A DNA stretch of 64,000 bases from Streptomyces spinosus (GTDB taxonomy: Bacteria > Actinomycetota > Actinomycetes > Streptomycetales > Streptomycetaceae). The translations under genes were made by a program, and so were the position numbers. The stretch spans positions 62,001-126,000 of the forward strand of contig NZ_JAINRC010000018.1 of assembly GCF_020400655.1 (NCBI RefSeq). Reading direction: 5' to 3'. Every line of letters begins with the position of its first letter. The first letter of the stretch is position 1. Shown piece by piece: positions 60,241 through 64,000 of this stretch. The notes under the pieces are model-generated. The model searched no databases and was not told the DNA's origin. It saw only the letters and a list, made by a program, of their open reading frames with translations.

Positions 60241-62119
60241 GGAGGGCCTCCCGCAGGGTCGTGGCGAGTCGTTCCGCGCTGAAGGGCATTCCGGTCACCT
60301 GGGTGTGCGCGGTGACGTCCTTCAGATACGTGGCGCGCAGCAGTGCCGACAGCTGTCCGAGGTTCATCTCGGGGACCAGGACACGGCGGTAGCGGGCGAG
60401 GACGGTGCCGAGGTTGCGGGGCCGGGGATTGAGGTGACGCAGATGTGCCTGCGCGACGCGCTCGCCCTCGCCGCGCAGCCGGCGTACGGCGGCGGTGATG
60501 GGTCCGTAGCTGGAGCCCCAGCCCAGGACGAGGAGGTCGGCGTCGTCGGTGGGGTCGTCGACGAGGAGGTCGGGTACGCCGATGCCGTCGATCTTCGCCT
60601 GGCGGACGCGGACCATGTGGTCGTGGTTGCCGGGGTCGTAGGAGATGTGGCCTGTGCCGTCCTGTTTCTCGATGCCGCCGATGCGGTGTTCCAGGCCGGG
60701 TGTGCCGGGGACGGCCCAGGGGCGGGCGAGCGTGTCGGGGTGGCGTTTGTAGGGCCAGAAGACCTCGGTTCCGTCGTCGGTGGTGTGGTTCGGCCTGACC
60801 GCGAACTGCTGGCGCAGGTCGGGCAGTTCGTCCGGGTCGGGGATCTTCCAGGGTTCGCTGCCGTGGGCGAGGTAGCCGTCGGACAGCAGGAAGACCGGTG
60901 TGCGGTAGGTGAGGGCGATGCGGGCGGCTTCGATCACCGTGTCGAAGCAGTCGGCCGGGGTGCGGGGGGCGACGACGGGCACGGGTGCCTCTCCGTTGCG
61001 GCCGTACATCGCTTGCAGGAGGTCGGCCTGTTCCGTTTTGGTGGGCAGCCCGGTGGAGGGTCCGCCGCGCTGGATGTCGATGATCAGCAGGGGCAGTTCG
61101 AGGGAGACGGCGAGACCGACCGTCTCCGATTTCAGCGCCATTCCCGGACCCGAGGTGGTGGTGACGGCGAGGGATCCGCCGAAGGCGGCGCCCAGCGCGG
61201 CGCCGATGGCCGCGATCTCGTCCTCCGCCTGGAAGGCGCGCACGCCGAAGTTCTTGTGGCGGCTCAGCTCGTGCAGGATGTCGGAGGCCGGGGTGATGGG
61301 GTAGGAGCCCAGGTAGACAGGGAGGTCTGCGCGTCTGCCTGCGGCGATCAGGCCGTAGGACAGGGCGAGGTTTCCGGAGATGTTGCGGTAGGTGCCCGGC
61401 GGGAAGGCGCTGGTCGCGGGCGGGACGTCGTAGGAGGCCGCGAAGGTCTCGGTCGTCTCGCCGAAGTTCCATCCCGCGCGCAGCGCGGCGATGTTCGCGT
61501 CGGCGAGGTGGGGGCGCGCCGCGAACTTGCGCTTCAGGAACGTCTCGGTGCCGGTCGTGGGGCGGTGGTACATCCACGACAGCAGGCCGAGGGCGAACAT
61601 GTTCTTGCACCGGTCCGCTTCCTTGCGCGACAGCGCGAAGTCCTTCAGCGCTTCGGTGGTCAGCGCGGTCAGCGGTACGGCGTGCGCGTTGAAGCGGTCC
61701 AGGGCGCCGCTGTCGAGCGGTGAGGTGGCGTAGCCGACCTTCTGCAGCGCGCGGGGGGTGAACTCGTCGCTGTCGACGATGATGTCCGCGCCGGCCGGCA
61801 CGTCGGGCAGGTTGGCCTTGAGCGCCGCGGGGTTCATGGCGACCAGCACGTCGGGGGCGTCGCCGGGGGTGAGGATGTCGTGGTCGGCGAAGTGCAGTTG
61901 GAAACTCGAGACGCCGGGAAGGGTCCCGGCGGGAGCCCGGATCTCCGCGGGGAAGTTCGGCAGGGTCGACAGGTCGTTGCCGAAGGCCGCCGTCTGCGAG
62001 GTGAACCGGTCGCCGGTGAGCTGCATGCCGTCGCCGGAGTCACCGGCGAAACGGATGACCACCTGGTGCAGCCGGCGCGTGGGCTTGGTGTGACGCGCCG
62101 CGCCCGCGGGCTCAGGCAT
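60230..62119 (-). CDS. korA: 2-oxoacid:ferredoxin oxidoreductase, alpha subunit
   Basis: A 629-residue alpha subunit with fused gamma domain. Residues 18-190 are the gamma part (QVVIRFAGDSGDGMQLTGDRFTSQTAAFGNDLSTLPNFPAEIRAPAGTLPGVSSFQLHF). Residues about 215-500 are the pyrimidine-binding domain (GNLALSYGLIAAGRRADLPVYLGSYPITPASDILHELSRHKNFGVRAFQAEDEIAAIGAALGAAFGGSLAVTTTSGPGMALKSE), and LNPRPRNLGTVLARYRRVLVPEMNLGQLSALLRATYL closes the protein. It is the partner of korB. Its start overlaps the stop of the VOC gene by 8 bases. Confidence 0.9.
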   Translation of the reverse strand: MPEPAGAARHTKPTRRLHQVVIRFAGDSGDGMQLTGDRFTSQTAAFGNDLSTLPNFPAEIRAPAGTLPGVSSFQLHFADHDILTPGDAPDVLVAMNPAALKANLPDVPAGADIIVDSDEFTPRALQKVGYATSPLDSGALDRFNAHAVPLTALTTEALKDFALSRKEADRCKNMFALGLLSWMYHRPTTGTETFLKRKFAARPHLADANIAALRAGWNFGETTETFAASYDVPPATSAFPPGTYRNISGNLALSYGLIAAGRRADLPVYLGSYPITPASDILHELSRHKNFGVRAFQAEDEIAAIGAALGAAFGGSLAVTTTSGPGMALKSETVGLAVSLELPLLIIDIQRGGPSTGLPTKTEQADLLQAMYGRNGEAPVPVVAPRTPADCFDTVIEAARIALTYRTPVFLLSDGYLAHGSEPWKIPDPDELPDLRQQFAVRPNHTTDDGTEVFWPYKRHPDTLARPWAVPGTPGLEHRIGGIEKQDGTGHISYDPGNHDHMVRVRQAKIDGIGVPDLLVDDPTDDADLLVLGWGSSYGPITAAVRRLRGEGERVAQAHLRHLNPRPRNLGTVLARYRRVLVPEMNLGQLSALLRATYLKDVTAHTQVTGMPFSAERLATTLREALHAR

Positions 62120-62954
62120 GACGCGCTCCGGGCCGCACCCGCGGGGCGGGCCGGGAGGCGGCCGGGGCGTTCTCGGTCCAGACGTCCGCTCCCAGCTGAC
62201 CGGCGAGGAGGACCGAACCGGCGGTGGGGTCGGGGGCGGACGCGGGCACGATCAGCGCTGCCCGCGGCTGTGCGGCGTCGGTGACCGCGGCGCCCGGCAG
62301 GCCGACGACGAGGAGGTCTCCCACGGTGGCGGCGTGTGCGTCCGCGGGTCCTGTCAGGTGGCCGGCGGGACGGGCGGGGGCCTGGAGGAGCCGTTCGTAC
62401 AGCCGCACGGTGGCGGGGAACTCGCTCTCGGTGACGGCGTGCCGGGGCAGCAGTCGCAGGCCGGTCTCCCGCGGTCGCGGGCGTGCGGTGCCCGGCATGG
62501 CCGTCCGTGGCTGCTCGCCGGACCAGGGCCGGTGTTCGACGAGTTCGGCCAGCGTTCCGTCGGGGTAGCGGACCCGTGCCCGCGCGCCGGGAAGGATCGG
62601 CTCGGGCGGTTCCACCACGGTGGTACGGGTGGCTTGGAGCAGGTCGAGCTGTCGCCCCAGGTGCGGCACGATGAGGGAGTAGCGCGTCTGCCGCTGGATC
62701 GGGGTGAAGGGACGGCTGCTGGCGATGAGCAGGACACTGCCGACGGCGGCCAGTTCCAGGCCCCCGAAGTCGGGGATGGGCATGCGCAGGTCGGCCGGGA
62801 CACCGAGGAGGCGCTCGTAGTAGCCGATGTGCTCGTCCAGGTCCGGCAACGGGATCAGTGAACGGGCCAGCAGGCGCGGCCGGGTCAGGACGGAGGAGTC
62901 GGGGCGGGTGCGGAACCAGCGCTCGGGGTCGGCAGGCTGCGTGGGGCCGGGCAT
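62112..62954 (-). CDS. VOC (glyoxalase/dioxygenase fold) protein
   Basis: A 280-residue protein built of two VOC half-modules: residues about 27-145 (LLARSLIPLPDLDEHIGYYERLLGVPADLRMPIPDFGGLELAAVGSVLLIASS..YPDGTLAELVEHRP) and about 160-260 (RLLPRHAVTESEFPATVRLYERLLQAPAR). Metal-ligand positions are not obvious in the second module, so it may be a binding or resistance protein rather than a lyase or dioxygenase. It lies in the oxidoreductase operon, 3 bases after the acyltransferase stop and overlapping korA. Confidence 0.75.
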   Translation of the reverse strand: MPGPTQPADPERWFRTRPDSSVLTRPRLLARSLIPLPDLDEHIGYYERLLGVPADLRMPIPDFGGLELAAVGSVLLIASSRPFTPIQRQTRYSLIVPHLGRQLDLLQATRTTVVEPPEPILPGARARVRYPDGTLAELVEHRPWSGEQPRTAMPGTARPRPRETGLRLLPRHAVTESEFPATVRLYERLLQAPARPAGHLTGPADAHAATVGDLLVVGLPGAAVTDAAQPRAALIVPASAPDPTAGSVLLAGQLGADVWTENAPAASRPAPRVRPGARHA

Positions 62955-62957
62955 CGG

Positions 62958-64000
62958 TCAGCCTTTCTGCACGGGGTTGGGGGTTGAGGTCCACCAGGGC
63001 CGCACGGGTATGTCCCAGGCCGCGAACTCCTCGCTCACGAGGTGGTGCAGGTGGGCGGCGTCCCCGAAGTGCTCGGGCATGCCGGTCACGGTCACCGTCA
63101 TCTGCCGGCCGCTGCGCACCAGGCACAGCGAGGCCCTCAGGCGGGCGCGGTCCGGCAGGAGACCGGGCACGTTCATGGTGCGCAGCGCCAGGGAGTCGGC
63201 GGTACGGCCGGCGAAGTCCAGCACGTCGTGGTCGACGTCGCCGAAGTTGGAGGCGACGACGTCGGTCTGTTGCGCGCCGGGGGCCTTGAGTGCCGCGGCG
63301 GCGCGGGACGGCAGCAGGTGCCAGAGGGCTTCGGGGACGAGGGTGGCGCTGTGCAGTCCGGAGTGCCGCAGCAGCTCTTTGGTGGCGTGCCGGGTGGGCT
63401 TGAGGTCCTGGTGGTTCGCGGCGCCGCCGGGAAGGCTCAACGGGACGACCACGAGTGCGTTGGCCTGTTCGTCGTCGGCGGAGCGGCGCAGGCTCATGGG
63501 GATGCCGACGTGCACGTCCTCGCGGTGTGCGCGTGGGACGTGGGTGCGCGTCAGGTTGGCGGCGATCTCCACGAGGAGGGTGTTGCCGGTGCCGTGGTGG
63601 CGGCGTGCGGCGGCCTCCCACGCCTCGGCCTGTGCCGTGACGATGGCCGTGGTGAAGTAGCGGGGCGTCGAGGCCGGCCGGGGGCCCTGGCGTGGCGCGG
63701 ACAGGGTGGCGAGGGCCCGTAGCACGGCCAGCCGTTGGTGCCGTGGCCGGCGCAGCAGCCAGGACGCCGTCCGTGTCAGTGCCCGGGTGGTCTGTCCCAG
63801 CGCGTCGGTGAGGTCGCTGTCGGGGGGCTGCTGTGCCGGTGTGCGTGCGGCGATCGCGCGGAGCAGGCCCAGGCCGTCGCTCCGGAAGTGCGGGACGGTC
63901 AGCGACACGAGGGAGCCGTCGCCGTAGGGGGCGGCCGCCAGACGCCACAGCCGGCTCGAGTCCGCCGGCAGGGGGGTGAGGGTCTGCGCGTCGGCCCATG
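62958..64000 (-). CDS. condensation/acyltransferase-superfamily protein, partial
   Basis: The gene enters from beyond the right edge; 346 codons are visible. Upstream of the GTG at 63908 the frame continues as a plausible protein (LWRLAAAPYGDGSLVSLTVPHFRSDGLGLL), so that GTG is internal. PHFRSDGLG matches the HxxxDG catalytic motif of the CoA-dependent acyltransferase superfamily (condensation domains, PapA, wax-ester synthases). Further segments HVPRAHREDVHVGIPMSLR and TDVVASNFGDVDHDVLDFAG resemble the solvent-channel region, with DFGD-like SNFGD. It may join an acyl group made by KorAB to an acceptor; inference. It begins the visible part of the operon down to SerA. Confidence 0.72.
   Translation of the reverse strand, partial: WADAQTLTPLPADSSRLWRLAAAPYGDGSLVSLTVPHFRSDGLGLLRAIAARTPAQQPPDSDLTDALGQTTRALTRTASWLLRRPRHQRLAVLRALATLSAPRQGPRPASTPRYFTTAIVTAQAEAWEAAARRHHGTGNTLLVEIAANLTRTHVPRAHREDVHVGIPMSLRRSADDEQANALVVVPLSLPGGAANHQDLKPTRHATKELLRHSGLHSATLVPEALWHLLPSRAAAALKAPGAQQTDVVASNFGDVDHDVLDFAGRTADSLALRTMNVPGLLPDRARLRASLCLVRSGRQMTVTVTGMPEHFGDAAHLHHLVSEEFAAWDIPVRPWWTSTPNPVQKG

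Noticed and set aside
1-64000. CRISPR arrays, tRNA genes, insertion sequences or integrase/attachment sites
   Set aside because: I saw no regularly spaced repeats, no transposase or integrase reading frames and no clear tRNA cloverleaf; a dedicated scan with tRNAscan-SE and ISfinder would be needed to exclude them fully.

Overview
The window is high-GC DNA with codon use, gene families (WhiB, ECF41/SigJ sigma factors, MalT-like LuxR regulators, DUF427, DUF5134, Ndh, actinobacterial PDWY-type cytochrome b) and frequent GTG starts that point to a Streptomyces-like actinomycete chromosome. No rRNA, tRNA, CRISPR array, insertion sequence or phage gene was seen. All positions and motifs were read by eye.

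Region 1 (about 1-38.7 kb) is a metabolic and stress island. It holds a carboxymuconolactone-decarboxylase/AhpD protein, six alpha/beta hydrolases, three cupins, two NmrA-like epimerases/reductases, pyruvate dehydrogenase E1 plus a lipoyl E2, a stand-alone cytochrome b, a ferredoxin reductase, a PIG-L deacetylase, a LuxE/PaaK-like plus LuxC-like acid-reducing pair, OsmC/Ohr, a 7Fe ferredoxin, a fumarate-reductase/succinate-dehydrogenase flavoprotein, YceI, WhiB, type II NADH dehydrogenase, a family of coiled-coil/winged-helix proteins, and three ECF41-type sigma factors (one missing its C-terminal domain). The main observation is that 20 promoter-like elements, TGTCACA (or TGTCACG/CGTCACA) followed by 16 or 17 bases and GGTC/TGTC/CGTC, lie upstream of and in the same orientation as genes between 2.6 and 37 kb. 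This is the published ECF41 promoter architecture, so the island looks like one large, physically clustered ECF41 regulon. Its products combine acetyl-CoA production, quinone and ferredoxin electron transfer, and peroxide defence. Strong hairpins separate many transcription units.

Region 2 (about 39-43.6 kb, minus strand) is a small operon: D-2-hydroxyacid dehydrogenase, a short acyl-CoA-dehydrogenase-like protein, a prephenate dehydratase (pheA) reduced to its two ends, and a large FtsX-type permease without an ATPase partner. A secreted peptidoglycan amidase follows at 44-46 kb behind a 22-bp perfect palindrome.

Region 3 (46-64 kb) has no ECF41-type sites and resembles a specialised-metabolism locus. 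It contains an amidase with a GatC-like partner, glutamine-dependent asparagine synthetase, MFS exporter, GlxA-type regulator, thioesterase, cytochrome P450 with divergent LysR regulator, an Ada-AlkA DNA repair fusion, and a tightly packed minus-strand operon (acyltransferase, VOC protein, 2-oxoacid:ferredoxin oxidoreductase alpha and beta, 7Fe ferredoxin, SerA). The left edge cuts a MalT-like LuxR regulator and the right edge cuts the acyltransferase.
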